Notes: generated by a model not told the origin, from the letters alone. 64,000 bases of DNA from an uncultured Roseburia sp. (GCA_944380515.1 CALWHT010000037.1:22690-86689); one strand, 5' to 3'. Numbered from the stretch's first letter, positions 1 to 9,416 are shown. Numbers and translations are program-made.

Positions 1-868
1 TAAATACACTGATATATAAAAGAAAGGTCACCAGATCACTGACATCCACCTTTCCCCCGGCAATCAGGACGACGCCCACAATAATCACATTTACCTGAAT
101 CAGCGTCGTAAACGCGCCCATTCCCGCGGAAAAGCTTCCCATATAATGGTAACTGTTTTTCTTTGCCGAGAGAAACCCCGCATTTCCCTTTCCGAACTTT
201 TCATTTTCCACCGCCTCATTGGCAAATGATTTCACCACGCGGATCCCGGAAAGGTTGTCCTCAATCTGCGCGTTGATGTCAGCGATCCGCTCACGGTTTT
301 TCCGAAAGGCGCGGCGCATTTTCCCGTTCATATAATAGGCAAACGCAAACATAAAGGGAAGGACCGCAAAGGCCGCCAGCGCCAGCGCCGGATTAATGCT
401 CATCAAAATAATAAACGCACCGACAATCTTAATCACCGATAAAATAATATTTTCCGGCCCGTGATGCATCAGCTCCGTAATGTCAAACAAATCCGTCGTA
501 ATGCGGGACATCAGCTGTCCCACCTTCTGGTCATCATAGAAGGAAAAGGACAGCTTTTGCAGATGGTCAAAAATCTCCGCCCGCATATCATATTCCATCT
601 TCGCTCCCATCACATGTCCCTGATTGGAAATAAAAAACCGGCTGTAGCAGTCCACCGCGACAAGTCCGAGCAGAACCGCCCCGATGATTTTTATCTGCCG
701 CATGATTTCCGCCGCGTCCAGATAAATGAGCGTAGATGTCACATAGCGTATCACGAGCGGCAGCGCCAGAGCAATTGCCGCTGACACGGCCGCAAAAAAC
801 ATATCCGCCCAGAAAACTCCCAGATATGGTTTATAATAAGATATCATTTTCTTTAAATTTTCACTCAT
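1..868 (-). CDS. ABC exporter, transmembrane half (partial, runs off window start)
   Basis: The reading frame starts at an ATG at 868 (MSENLKKMISYYKPYL) behind a GGGAGG ribosome site and is still open at base 1, so only the first ~289 residues are present. They form the membrane domain of an MsbA/LmrA-type exporter: hydrophobic helices alternate with the cytoplasmic stretch SFSFYDDQKVGQLMSRITTD and a coupling region containing NLSGIRVVKSFANE, both typical of this fold. The ATP-binding domain lies outside the window. It is transcribed away from the LUD gene at 1019. The substrate cannot be told; a neighbouring exporter half may lie beyond the edge. Confidence 0.9.
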   Translation of the reverse strand, partial: MSENLKKMISYYKPYLGVFWADMFFAAVSAAIALALPLVIRYVTSTLIYLDAAEIMRQIKIIGAVLLGLVAVDCYSRFFISNQGHVMGAKMEYDMRAEIFDHLQKLSFSFYDDQKVGQLMSRITTDLFDITELMHHGPENIILSVIKIVGAFIILMSINPALALAAFAVLPFMFAFAYYMNGKMRRAFRKNRERIADINAQIEDNLSGIRVVKSFANEAVENEKFGKGNAGFLSAKKNSYHYMGSFSAGMGAFTTLIQVNVIIVGVVLIAGGKVDVSDLVTFLLYISVF

Positions 869-1018
869 GTCCATCCTCCCTGAACTGTTGCCGCAACTTC
901 CTTTATTTTATCCGCTTATCACAAAAAGTCAAGAAATTATGTTATAATACAACCACAGCAAAACACACAGTTACAAAAAATACAAACGCGGTCCCATGCC
1001 GCAGAAAAGAGGTATCGT

Positions 1019-1666
1019 ATGAATCCAACTACACCAAGAGATATGTACTATGAAACCCTTGCCGCCACAGTGATTAAGAATCTGGAAAAACGGCAGATGG
1101 AGGGATATTACTGCCCGACCATCGAGGAAGCCGAAAAGAAAGCTTTCTCCTGGCTGACCGAAGGGTGCAGCGTCGCTTTCGGCGGCTCCATGACCCTTGA
1201 GGAATCAGGAATGCTCACGGCGCTCCGCCATGATCCCGGCATCCGGCTGATTGACCGCGCCACCGCAAAGACACCTGAGGAGACCAAAAAGCTTTATCAT
1301 GACGCCCTCTCGGCGGATTTCTACTTCATGAGCACCAACGCCATTACCGCAGACGGAGAGCTCGTCAACATTGACGGCACCGGAAACCGCGTGGCAGCCT
1401 TAATTTACGGCCCGGAAAATGTCATCATCCTTGCCGGCATAAACAAAGTCTCCGCAAACTTACAGGACGCATTAAGCCGTGCACGTAATGTCGCTTCCCC
1501 CATCAACTGTAAGCGTCTCGGGCGCAATACGCCCTGTACCGCAACAGGTGTCTGCGCAGACTGTCTCTCGCCCGACTGTATCTGCAATCAGACAGTCATC
1601 ACAAGGCGCAGCGGCATTAAGGGGCGCATCAAGGTGCTGCTCATCGGAGAAGCCTACGGCTATTAA
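1019..1666 (+). CDS. LUD domain (LutC/YkgG-like) protein
   Basis: A 215-residue protein of the LUD family (formerly DUF162), related to LutC of the lactate-utilisation complex. The core AFGGSMTLEESG...IDRA and the segment FYFMSTNAITADGELVNIDG are characteristic. The C-terminal part has a cysteine-rich stretch (NTPCTATGVCADCLSPDCIC) that could bind metal or an Fe-S cluster; this is inference. No LutA or LutB partner is nearby, so a role in lactate oxidation is unproven. The ATG at 1019 follows GAGGTATCGT; a TATAAT at 943-948 may be its -10 box, with no good -35. It converges with the beta-lactamase gene across a hairpin. Confidence 0.85.
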   Translation: MNPTTPRDMYYETLAATVIKNLEKRQMEGYYCPTIEEAEKKAFSWLTEGCSVAFGGSMTLEESGMLTALRHDPGIRLIDRATAKTPEETKKLYHDALSADFYFMSTNAITADGELVNIDGTGNRVAALIYGPENVIILAGINKVSANLQDALSRARNVASPINCKRLGRNTPCTATGVCADCLSPDCICNQTVITRRSGIKGRIKVLLIGEAYGY

Positions 1667-1686
1667 AGGCAGCCGCGTGCCGTTTC

Positions 1687-1728
1687 TTTTACCGTTGGCA
1701 AGGACAACCTGATTTGCCAACGGTAAAA
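1687..1728. terminator. Bidirectional intrinsic terminator
   Basis: A 15-bp perfect stem (arms 1687-1701 and 1714-1728, core accgttggcaa) with a 12-nt loop lies between the convergent LUD and beta-lactamase genes. The A/T-rich arm ends give U-tracts on both strands. Confidence 0.85.
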
Positions 1729-1737
1729 AGAATTTCC

Positions 1738-2667
1738 TCACTTCATTTGGTTCCCATAATGAGAAATTATCTCACCTGCTATCTCCTTTGCTTTTGTGCT
1801 CGATACATCTGCCCCCTCTGTTTCCCCAAGATAAACACAAAAATATACTCTTTTGCCGGCAATATCAGCAAAACCTGTAAACCACGCATCAACAACCACG
1901 CCCTGATCCTTGCCCATTCCGGTTTTCCCATAAATGGAAATGTCCGTCTGTGATTGTTCCTCTATTCTCATCACCTGTTCCAATTGGTTTCGTGTTTCCT
2001 CTGAATATTCTGACTGCCCGCCAAAAATACGCTCCATAACTTCCGTCTGCTCTTTCGGTGATATTTTCAGCGATGATTCAATCCAAAAACCCGTCAATGC
2101 AGGATTATTGTTGTTGGTGTTTAATCTGCCTTCCCAATCAGAAATATCGCAGTTGCCATACTGAAGTTTCGATAATTCCGTCTGCATGAGATCTTTTCCT
2201 ATCTCGTCGATCACCTCCCGAAAATACCATACGCAGGAGGAACGAAATGCTTCATCAAAACTAATATCTTTATTCCATTCTTCATTCCAGAATATTTCAC
2301 CACTCCATGCCCGCACGGAATCATCCGGTACAATGATTCCGTTTTCCAGGGCCGTCAGAGAGGAAACTATTTTAAATGTAGAACAGGGAGACCGCCGTGT
2401 ATCCGCCAGCTCCTGATTATATATCAGGTAACGGTTCTCATCCGGATGATAAATAACGGCCGTGCCATTTATCCCGTCAAAATAATCTGACCAATCAGTA
2501 TCTATGATTACTGCTTCCTGCGGTGCTTCCGTTTCATCCGTTAACTGCTCACTGCTGATATCCACATCCGCTGATGGTGCGTCATCCGTGGGATGATTCC
2601 TTTCGCCGGAACATCCGGACAGGCACAGGAGCAATATCAAAATAAGACTTCCTTTTATTCGTTTCAT
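1738..2667 (-). CDS. Class D beta-lactamase, lipoprotein
   Basis: A 309-residue serine beta-lactamase or penicillin-binding sensor of class D type. All signatures are visible: S96-T-F-K99 (nucleophile and the lysine carbamylated in this class), S144-C-V146 (SxV), Y170-G-N172 (YGN), W195 in FWIESSL, and K248-T-G250. The N-terminus is a lipoprotein signal (LILLLCLSGC, lipid cysteine C19) followed by a ~40-residue acidic linker, so the enzyme should sit on the outer face of the membrane. The ATG at 2667 is preferred over an upstream in-frame TTG because AGGAAAGGGA lies just before it. No blaI/blaR regulators are adjacent, and a BlaR-type sensor is unlikely because no protease or membrane domain is present. 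It lies only ~20 bases behind the rpsU terminator. Confidence 0.9.
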   Translation of the reverse strand: MKRIKGSLILILLLCLSGCSGERNHPTDDAPSADVDISSEQLTDETEAPQEAVIIDTDWSDYFDGINGTAVIYHPDENRYLIYNQELADTRRSPCSTFKIVSSLTALENGIIVPDDSVRAWSGEIFWNEEWNKDISFDEAFRSSCVWYFREVIDEIGKDLMQTELSKLQYGNCDISDWEGRLNTNNNNPALTGFWIESSLKISPKEQTEVMERIFGGQSEYSEETRNQLEQVMRIEEQSQTDISIYGKTGMGKDQGVVVDAWFTGFADIAGKRVYFCVYLGETEGADVSSTKAKEIAGEIISHYGNQMK

Positions 2668-2683
2668 GTACTTCCCTTTCCTC

Positions 2684-2716
2684 AAAAAAAGAGTACCGCT
2701 TCCGCGGTACTCTTTT
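2684..2716 (-). terminator. rpsU terminator
   Basis: A 13-bp perfect stem (2687-2699 with 2704-2716, core gagtaccgc, loop ttcc) is followed on the minus strand by a run of T. It ends about 17 bases before the beta-lactamase start codon. Confidence 0.92.
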
Positions 2717-2728
2717 ACAATACAACGA

Positions 2729-2905
2729 TTAGTTGTATTTTCTTTTTCTAGCTGCTTCAGATTTTTTCTTGCGTTTTACGCTTGGCTTCTCGTAGTGTTC
2801 TCTTTTACGAATCTCCTGCTGGATACCTGCTTTTGCGCAGTTTCTCTTGAAACGACGTAAAGCGCTATCTAAAGTCTCGTTTTCTTTTACAATCACACTA
2901 GACAT
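2729..2905 (-). CDS. rpsU: 30S ribosomal protein bS21
   Basis: A 58-residue basic protein, the normal length for bS21. It starts [20 protein letters not shown] and ends AARKRKYN; the segment [20 protein letters not shown] is the family core. It is part of the small-subunit platform near the 16S 3' end. The ATG at 2905 follows GGAGGGAGG. It has its own promoter and terminator, so it appears to be a single-gene unit. Confidence 0.97.
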   Translation of the reverse strand: MSSVIVKENETLDSALRRFKRNCAKAGIQQEIRKREHYEKPSVKRKKKSEAARKRKYN

Positions 2906-2983
2906 TATCTCACACCTAACCTCCCTCCAGTTGCGTATTGTGCATATTCAACTGTTTGGGTCATATTCATTGCACTATATAGT

Positions 2984-3011
2984 ATTATAACACAAATTTT
3001 GCGTTCGTCAA
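2984..3011 (-). promoter_or_regulatory. rpsU promoter
   Basis: Minus-strand TTGACG (3011-3006), 16-bp spacer, TATAAT (2989-2984), about 80 bases before the rpsU start. It is close to the housekeeping consensus. Confidence 0.75.
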
Positions 3012-3082
3012 CTATTTTTCCCTTATTTGTAATTATTTATTTTTTTTATGTATTTTCGCTTATTTTCAGAAATTTATACATC

Positions 3083-4387
3083 CTACTCATCTTCTCGCAG
3101 CTGAAACTGGTTGAGCAGGCCGTCGAGAGAATCTGCTTCTGCCGAAAGCTCCTCACTGGTAGCAGAGGTTTCCTGGGAAGCAGCGGAATTGCTGGAAATA
3201 ACGTCGCTGATTTGCTTTACACCGTTTTCAATTTTCTTGACGGAATCCGCCTGCTGGTCGGAAGAAATACGGATATCCGCAACCGCCTGGATGATATGAT
3301 CCAGCTCCGCAAGTACTTTATTGAGTGATTCTGCCGTCTGGTTCGCCACTTCATTACCGTGTCCGACCTCCGTCTGACTTGCCTCCAAAAGGCTTTTCGA
3401 CATATCGGCGGATTTTGCGCTGTTCTCCGCAAGCATACGAATCTGCTCTGCCACAACCGCAAAGCCTCTTCCCGCTTCTCCTGCACGCGCCGCCTCGATG
3501 GAAGCGTTAAGCGAAAGAAGATTCGTCTGGGACGCAATACTCTCAATCTCCACAATGACCTTTTCGATTTCGTTTGACGTCTCGGAGATACGCTTCATTG
3601 CTTCCGTCAGCTCCTGCATCTTCTGCTGGCTGATTTGTGCCTCAGCTCCGACTTCTTTTGCCTTGTCATGCACAACATCCGTGGACTGGCTGTTGGAAAC
3701 CACCTGGCTTGCCACCTCTGATACACTTGAAACCAGCGCATCTACAGCTGCAGCCTGATCAGTCGCTCCCTTTGCCAAATCCTGGGAGCTGACAGCGAGC
3801 TGTTCGGAACCGGCCGCCACCTGCTTGGAGGATTCACGAATAAGCGCCAGCGTTCCGCTGATGTGAACCACCGTATCCACAAGCTTATCCAGTACCTCCT
3901 TAAACTCTCCGACGTAAGCCTCCCTGCATCCTGAGTGCACGCTGTAATCGCCGACAGAAAACTTTTCCAGAATATACTGCAAATCTTCGACAATCATGTG
4001 GAGCGTCCGCGCTGTCTTGCGGAAATCCTCCGCCAGGACACCGATTTCATCTTCTGACTCATACCCAATCTCAATATCCAACACTCCGCTGGCAAGCTTC
4101 CCTGCCGCTTCGCTAAGTTCCTGTACGGGATTTACAATATAATCCACCAGCATTTTTGCCCGTCGCAGTGTCAGGGTAATGCCCACTGCCAGAAGAATAA
4201 GCTGAAACGGGATACTGGTTGCAAGAAACAGTAACTCCCTCCCCTCGGAAACATTGACTGATGATAACAGTCCTACCACCGCAAGCGTCACACAGATAGC
4301 ATAAATGATGATTACCAGACGAATCGTCCCCATCACCTTCTGCCGGACACTCCTGTTTTTAAATACCTCATCTCTTGTACCATCCAT
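3083..4387 (-). CDS. Methyl-accepting chemotaxis protein
   Basis: A 434-residue chemoreceptor. Two hydrophobic helices ([17 protein letters not shown] and [19 protein letters not shown]) are separated by only ~15 residues, so there is almost no extracellular sensor; a HAMP segment and a long coiled-coil signalling domain follow. The hairpin tip [20 protein letters not shown] is the conserved site that contacts CheA and CheW. It may sense membrane state or an internal signal (inference). The ATG at 4387 is preferred because GGTGGG precedes it; an in-frame ATG at 4411 lacks a ribosome site. It follows alaS by about 30 bases and could be co-transcribed. No other che genes are in view. Confidence 0.9.
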   Translation of the reverse strand: MDGTRDEVFKNRSVRQKVMGTIRLVIIIYAICVTLAVVGLLSSVNVSEGRELLFLATSIPFQLILLAVGITLTLRRAKMLVDYIVNPVQELSEAAGKLASGVLDIEIGYESEDEIGVLAEDFRKTARTLHMIVEDLQYILEKFSVGDYSVHSGCREAYVGEFKEVLDKLVDTVVHISGTLALIRESSKQVAAGSEQLAVSSQDLAKGATDQAAAVDALVSSVSEVASQVVSNSQSTDVVHDKAKEVGAEAQISQQKMQELTEAMKRISETSNEIEKVIVEIESIASQTNLLSLNASIEAARAGEAGRGFAVVAEQIRMLAENSAKSADMSKSLLEASQTEVGHGNEVANQTAESLNKVLAELDHIIQAVADIRISSDQQADSVKKIENGVKQISDVISSNSAASQETSATSEELSAEADSLDGLLNQFQLREDE

Positions 4388-4417
4388 GATATACCCACCA
4401 ATCCTTTCCATGAAAAA

Positions 4418-7075
4418 TTAAAGCTGTGTTTCCAACACATTTTTCGCCTGGCTGATAGCCTCCGGTATGCCGGCCGGATTCTTTCCTCCCGCCTGCGCCA
4501 TATTCGGCCGTCCGCCGCCACCGCCGCCGACAAAGCCAGCAACGCCTTTGATCAGGTTTCCGGCATGGGCACCGCTCTTTACCGCACCGTCCGTTGCCAT
4601 CGCCACCAGATTGACCTTTCCGCCGCAGGAGGAAGCCAGCAGAATCACGCCCTCGCCCAGTTTTTCTTTCAGCTGGTCGCCAAGGTCGCGCAGTCCGTTC
4701 ATATCAACGTCCTCCACAGAAACCGCAAGCAGCTTAACGCCTTTTACCTCCTCAACCCGGTTCATGACATCGCCGAGCGCATCCTTTGCCGCCTTGCTCT
4801 TAAGTGACTCATTCTCGGCGGCAAGCATCTTGATTTCCGCCTGCATGTGCTCGATTTTTTCCGCCAGCGCCGCAGGAGTGGCCTTTGCCGCCTTCGCCGC
4901 CTTTAAAAGTTCCTCCTCGACATTGCGGTAATACGCAAACACATTCTCGCCGGTCAGCGCCTCAATCCTGCGCACTCCCGCAGCGACGCCGTTTTCGGAA
5001 ATGATTTTAAACGCCGTAATCTGCGAGGTATTGCCGACATGCGTACCTCCGCAGAGCTCCTTGGAAAAATCCCCCATCGACACGACGCGCACCGTATCCC
5101 CGTACTTTTCACCGAACAGGGCCATCGCGCCGCTCTTTTTGGCTTCCTCCACAGTCATGATATCCGTCCGAACCGGAATCGCTTCCGCAATCTTGTCATT
5201 TACAAGCTTTTCCACCTTTGCGATTTCCTCCGGCGTCATCGCCGCAAAATGGCTGAAGTCAAAACGGGTACGCTCCCCGTCCTGATAGGAGCCCGCCTGC
5301 TCGACATGCGTGCCGAGCACCTCACGCAGCGCTTTCTGGAGCAGATGCGTTGCGGAATGGTTCTTGCAGATTTTCGCCCGCAGCCCGGTATCTACCGAAA
5401 GCTCCGTCTCGTCTCCCGTCTTCATCATGCCGCTTACCATTTTTCCGACATGGCCGACCTTGCCGCCCAAAAGCTTAATCGTATCCTGCACCTCAAACTC
5501 GCCGGAGGCGGTGCGGATCACGCCCTTATCTCCCTGCTGTCCGCCCATCGTCGCATAAAACGGCGTACGCTCCACAATCACGGTTCCGACCTCGCCGTCG
5601 GTGAGCGCCTCCACAATCTCGGTCTCGCTTGTGAGCACGGTGATTTTGGATTTACAGGTCAGCTGGTCATAGCCGACAAACTCCGTCGTCACCGCCGGGT
5701 CAATCGACTCGTAGACCGTCTCGTCCGCTCCCATGTAGTTTGTAACCTTGCGAGCCTTTCTCGCAGTGGTGCGCTGCACCTCCATCGCCTTCTGAAAGCC
5801 TTCCTCATCAATGGAAAAGCCCTTTTCCTCCAGAATCTCCTGCGTCAGATCCATCGGGAAGCCATAAGTATCGTAAAGCTTAAAGGCATCCTCGCCGGAC
5901 AATACCTTTTCTCCCTTTTTCTCCAGCTCTTTCTCCATATCAGAAAGAATGGAAAGCCCCTGGTCGATGGTCTTTAAAAACTTCTCCTCCTCCTGGGAGA
6001 GCACCTGGAAAATAAAATCCTGCTTTTCCTCCAGCTCCGGATAGCCGTCCTTGCTCTCGTGGATTACCGTAGCCGCAAGCTTCGCCATAAAGATGTCGTC
6101 AATGCCGAGCATCCTTCCGTGGCGCGCGGCCCTTCTTATAATACGGCGCAGAACATAGCCGCGCCCCTCGTTGGAGGGCATGATTCCGTCCGAAATCATA
6201 AAGGTTGCGGAGCGGATATGGTCGGTAATCAGACGGATGGAAACATCATCCAGCGCATCCGTCTGGTAGGTCTTTCCGGAAAGCTCGCATACCTTATCGC
6301 GGATTGCCTTCATGGTATCGATGTCGAACACGGAATCCACATCCTGAATTACCACCGCAAGACGCTCCAGCCCCATGCCGGTATCAATATTTTTCTGCTC
6401 AAGCTCCTCATAGCCGCCTTTCCCGTCACCGTTAAACTGGGTAAAGACGTTGTTCCATACCTCCATAAAACGGTCACAGTCGCAGCCCACCTTACAGTCC
6501 GGCTTCCCGCAGCCGTACTTTTCCCCGCGGTCATAATAAATCTCGGAACAGGGACCGCAGGGGCCTGCGCCGTGCTCCCAGAAATTATCGCACTCCCCGG
6601 TCACAGGGTCACGATAAAAGCGCGTAATGCGCTCCGCCGGCACACCGATTTCCTGATTCCAAATCGTAAACGCCTCGTCATCCTCCCCGTAAACCGACGG
6701 ATAAAGCCGGTCCTCCTCAAGCCCAAGAACCTTGGTTAAAAATTCCCAGGACCACGCAATCGCTTCATGCTTAAAATAATCGCCGAACGAAAAGTTGCCG
6801 AGCATCTCAAAAAAGGTCAGATGCCTTGCGGTCTTGCCGACATTTTCAATATCGCCGGTACGGATACATTTCTGGCAGGTTGCCACTCTCCGCCTCGGGG
6901 GCAGCTCCTGTCCCGTAAAATACGGCTTTAACGGCGCCATGCCTGCATTGATCAGCAATAAGCTGTTGTCATTGTGCGGTACCAATGAAAAGCTCTTCAT
7001 TACCAGATGTCCCTTGCTCTCAAAAAAATCAAGGTACATTCTGCGCAATTCATTTTCTCCATAAAACTTCTTCAC
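4418..7075 (-). CDS. alaS: Alanyl-tRNA synthetase
   Basis: An 885-residue class II synthetase that charges tRNA-Ala. Visible parts are the catalytic core (motif 1 region TFFEMLGNFSFGDYFK, motif 2/3 GMGLERLAVVIQ), the tRNA-recognition domain, the editing domain with zinc ligands NHSATH and CGGTH, and the C-terminal glycine-rich domain (GFVGGGGGGRPNMAQAGG). Length is normal. The start is taken as the GTG at 7075, because GGAGGAG lies six bases before it; a TTG fifteen bases upstream is embedded in that ribosome site. A small membrane-protein gene precedes it within 40 bases and probably shares its promoter. No T-box is seen in front of this gene. Confidence 0.97.
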   Translation of the reverse strand: MKKFYGENELRRMYLDFFESKGHLVMKSFSLVPHNDNSLLLINAGMAPLKPYFTGQELPPRRRVATCQKCIRTGDIENVGKTARHLTFFEMLGNFSFGDYFKHEAIAWSWEFLTKVLGLEEDRLYPSVYGEDDEAFTIWNQEIGVPAERITRFYRDPVTGECDNFWEHGAGPCGPCSEIYYDRGEKYGCGKPDCKVGCDCDRFMEVWNNVFTQFNGDGKGGYEELEQKNIDTGMGLERLAVVIQDVDSVFDIDTMKAIRDKVCELSGKTYQTDALDDVSIRLITDHIRSATFMISDGIMPSNEGRGYVLRRIIRRAARHGRMLGIDDIFMAKLAATVIHESKDGYPELEEKQDFIFQVLSQEEEKFLKTIDQGLSILSDMEKELEKKGEKVLSGEDAFKLYDTYGFPMDLTQEILEEKGFSIDEEGFQKAMEVQRTTARKARKVTNYMGADETVYESIDPAVTTEFVGYDQLTCKSKITVLTSETEIVEALTDGEVGTVIVERTPFYATMGGQQGDKGVIRTASGEFEVQDTIKLLGGKVGHVGKMVSGMMKTGDETELSVDTGLRAKICKNHSATHLLQKALREVLGTHVEQAGSYQDGERTRFDFSHFAAMTPEEIAKVEKLVNDKIAEAIPVRTDIMTVEEAKKSGAMALFGEKYGDTVRVVSMGDFSKELCGGTHVGNTSQITAFKIISENGVAAGVRRIEALTGENVFAYYRNVEEELLKAAKAAKATPAALAEKIEHMQAEIKMLAAENESLKSKAAKDALGDVMNRVEEVKGVKLLAVSVEDVDMNGLRDLGDQLKEKLGEGVILLASSCGGKVNLVAMATDGAVKSGAHAGNLIKGVAGFVGGGGGGRPNMAQAGGKNPAGIPEAISQAKNVLETQL

Positions 7076-7113
7076 GATTTGCTCCTCCAACGTAGTATTC
7101 TAATGTCTGACGC

Positions 7114-7245
7114 TTAAGTCCCGTCCGGATCTTTCCGCGTCTTTTTATCACTCCACTTTTTCCCTGTAAAGATGCCAAGTCCCGCAACTGCCGCAAGAAT
7201 CACCATCACCAGCGCATAGCGGACAAACCAACCCAAAAATGCCAT
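7114..7245 (-). CDS. Small single-span membrane protein
   Basis: A 43-residue reading frame. It has one hydrophobic helix (WFVRYALVMVILAAVAGLGIF) and a charged, lysine-rich tail (TGKKWSDKKTRKDPDGT), which predicts a single-pass membrane peptide with the tail inside the cell. The ATG at 7245 follows AGGAAAAGGG. It lies between a good promoter and alaS, so it is probably the first gene of that transcript. Function unknown; I do not recognise a named family. Confidence 0.65.
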   Translation of the reverse strand: MAFLGWFVRYALVMVILAAVAGLGIFTGKKWSDKKTRKDPDGT

Positions 7246-7293
7246 CCCTTTTCCTGCCTTTCCTTCTATCCTCTATACAGATATAACTCTATT

Positions 7294-7323
7294 AGTATAA
7301 CGCACTTTTTTTCTATCCGTCAA
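7294..7323 (-). promoter_or_regulatory. Promoter for the small protein and alaS
   Basis: Minus-strand TTGACG (7323-7318), 18-bp spacer, TATACT (7299-7294), beginning 10 bases after the stop of the upstream hydrolase gene. Confidence 0.65.
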
Positions 7324-7332
7324 GATACCGCT

Positions 7333-8088
7333 CTAATCTTCCTGAATCTCAAACACCTGATTTTCGTGTATAATATCCACTACGCGCTCTGCCATCCCGG
7401 CATTTGAAATCTTCTTTTTGTAAACGGGTATATGGGAGTAATCCTGCCACATATGCATCGGAAACACATACTCCGCTTCCGTATTTTTCAAAAAATAATC
7501 GATGCCCAGCTCCTGATATTTTCCCTGTCTCGGGTCCATCGGGACGAACGCCAGATTGATAGGACGTCCCGCAAGTTTCCGAATCCGGGCTTTATACTCC
7601 CGCTCCATCTTCCCGTTCATCAGGTCGCCGGCGCCGTCCCATTTCCAGTCATTCAAATCTCCGGCATGGAAAAACGTCGCGCCGTTCGTCTCCACATAAA
7701 AGGCGACCCCGGCATCCGTGGAGCGGAGCGTCTCAACCGTCACATTGTCCACCCGATACGTCTCGTTCGCTCCCATATATTGGATTTTCCCCCGAATCTC
7801 CGGCGAAAATCCATGCTTTTTCAAAAAGTTCGGACTCATTTTACAATCCCTGGAAAAAATGAATCGGATATGCGGGTAAATCTCCGCCAGCCGGAGCACG
7901 TCCATGTCAAAATGATCCTGATGCTTGTGGCTGGCAAACACGTATACCGGCGTGTCGGGCTCATATTCCGGCAGCACGCCCCGGAAGGTGTAGCCGTTTA
8001 CCCGGTTTCCGTCAAACCAGTCAAAAATGAGAACCTTCTCATCGACCTCCGCCACAAAACAGCTGTGATGTATAAAAATAACCCTCAT
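7333..8088 (-). CDS. MBL-fold metal-dependent hydrolase (UlaG-like)
   Basis: A 251-residue metallo-beta-lactamase-fold protein. The metal-binding motif is SHKHQDHFD (HxHxDH), with further ligands in FFHAGDLND and PMHMWQDYS. The overall pattern suits the UlaG-like branch of putative L-ascorbate-6-phosphate lactonase relatives rather than a true beta-lactamase. It lies 26 bases behind the MtaD-like deaminase and is likely the last gene of a purine salvage operon. Substrate unknown. Confidence 0.85.
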   Translation of the reverse strand: MRVIFIHHSCFVAEVDEKVLIFDWFDGNRVNGYTFRGVLPEYEPDTPVYVFASHKHQDHFDMDVLRLAEIYPHIRFIFSRDCKMSPNFLKKHGFSPEIRGKIQYMGANETYRVDNVTVETLRSTDAGVAFYVETNGATFFHAGDLNDWKWDGAGDLMNGKMEREYKARIRKLAGRPINLAFVPMDPRQGKYQELGIDYFLKNTEAEYVFPMHMWQDYSHIPVYKKKISNAGMAERVVDIIHENQVFEIQED

Positions 8089-8114
8089 AAATAGCTTTCC
8101 TTTCTCTGCGCGGC

Positions 8115-9416
8115 CTATTTCATCCTGCGAATCACCGCGTTCGCGCGCTGATAGACCTCCGCCGGGTCAAAGCCGATGTCAAAGCGTCCGTCCTCATAGA
8201 GAATCCTGCCGTTGACCATCGTAAGCTTTACATTCTGCTTGCTGCCGCTGTATACAAGATTTTTCACGATATTATTCTCCGGCTGCATATTCGGCTGCTG
8301 CAAATCAATCATGACAATATCCGCTTTTTTGCCGACCGCAAGGCTGTCGCAGTCGGAAAGCTGCATCGCGTTCGCGCCGCCGGCCGTCGCCATGTAGAGA
8401 ATCTCGTCCGCGGGAATGCACGCCGCGTCCATTTCACGCACCTTTGCCAGCGTGGAAGCCAAAAACATTTCCCGGAACATATCCAGGCAGTTATTGCTCG
8501 CCGGCCCGTCTGTTCCGATTGCGAGGGAAACCCCTTTATCCGCAAACCGTTTGAGCGGACAGATACCGGAGGCAAGCTTTAAATTCGACGCCGGGTTTGT
8601 CACCGCCGTCAGGCCCCTGCTCTTAAAAATTTCAAAATCCGGCTCCTCCACCCATACACAGTGATAGCCGCCGCCGCCGTATTCATACATGCCAAGCTTC
8701 TCCGTCAGCTGCGTCGGCGTAAGGCCCCAGCGACCCTTACACTCCTCCACCTCAAGCTTTGTCTCTGAATTGTGCAGCCACACCGGGGATTTCAGCTTCT
8801 GCGCCAGCTTGGCTACGCCCTCCATCAGCTCCATCGAGGTCGTATATTCCGCATGGAAACCGATAATAAAGCTCGTCAGATCACTCATCTCATTGACGAT
8901 ATGATAATTTTCCTCCATCAGCTCTACGGTTCCGCCGAAATTATTAAGCCCGCTGGTCTGTACCGTGCGGAAGCCCGTATCCACGGAAGCCTTTGCGTCC
9001 ACGGGCGGGAAAAAGTACATATCAAAATTGGCGGTAATGCCGCTGGTTAAATATTCCATAATCCCAAGGATATTGAGCCAATAAACATCGTCCTCGGTAA
9101 GCTGCCCCTCGCGCGGGAATACCTGCTTGTTCAGCCAGTCCTGCAACGGCAGGTCGTCCGCATAGGAGCGTAAAAAAGTCATCGCCGTATGCGTATGCGC
9201 ATTTTTAAAGCCCGGCATCAAAAGATTCCCTTTTACATCCAGCTCCCGGTCCCAGACAATGACATCCCGGTCTTTGCACACCTCTTCCAGATTGCTCCTG
9301 CCGTCCCCGAGATAGCAGATTTCCTTGCCTTTTACCCAAAGCTCACCCTCAACAATTTCAAATCTGCCATCCTTTGCCGGCACCAGCATTTTTGCATTAT
9401 AAAAACGAATATTCAT
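8115..9416 (-). CDS. mtaD: Amidohydrolase, MtaD/SsnA-like (5-methylthioadenosine/S-adenosylhomocysteine deaminase type)
   Basis: A 433-residue metal-dependent amidohydrolase. It has the first metal motif HTHTA at the start of the barrel, WLHNSET in mid-protein, and the late GTDGPASNNCLDMF block of the aminohydrolase group that deaminates 5-methylthioadenosine and S-adenosylhomocysteine. Its ATG overlaps the stop of the purine nucleoside phosphorylase gene (ATGA), so the two are translated together. The pair would convert adenosine-type nucleosides to inosine types and then to hypoxanthine. The exact substrate is inferred from family and context. Confidence 0.85.
   Translation of the reverse strand: MNIRFYNAKMLVPAKDGRFEIVEGELWVKGKEICYLGDGRSNLEEVCKDRDVIVWDRELDVKGNLLMPGFKNAHTHTAMTFLRSYADDLPLQDWLNKQVFPREGQLTEDDVYWLNILGIMEYLTSGITANFDMYFFPPVDAKASVDTGFRTVQTSGLNNFGGTVELMEENYHIVNEMSDLTSFIIGFHAEYTTSMELMEGVAKLAQKLKSPVWLHNSETKLEVEECKGRWGLTPTQLTEKLGMYEYGGGGYHCVWVEEPDFEIFKSRGLTAVTNPASNLKLASGICPLKRFADKGVSLAIGTDGPASNNCLDMFREMFLASTLAKVREMDAACIPADEILYMATAGGANAMQLSDCDSLAVGKKADIVMIDLQQPNMQPENNIVKNLVYSGSKQNVKLTMVNGRILYEDGRFDIGFDPAEVYQRANAVIRRMK

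Noticed and set aside
4388-4411. Longer start for the chemotaxis protein
   Set aside because: The upstream ATG has no ribosome site, while the ATG at 4387 does.
5039-5977. 312-codon open frame on the plus strand inside alaS
   Set aside because: It is antisense to a clearly real alaS, has no family motifs or ribosome site, and arises from codon bias.
7246-7332. T-box leader for alaS
   Set aside because: No T-box sequence or antiterminator is present; the gap holds only a promoter.
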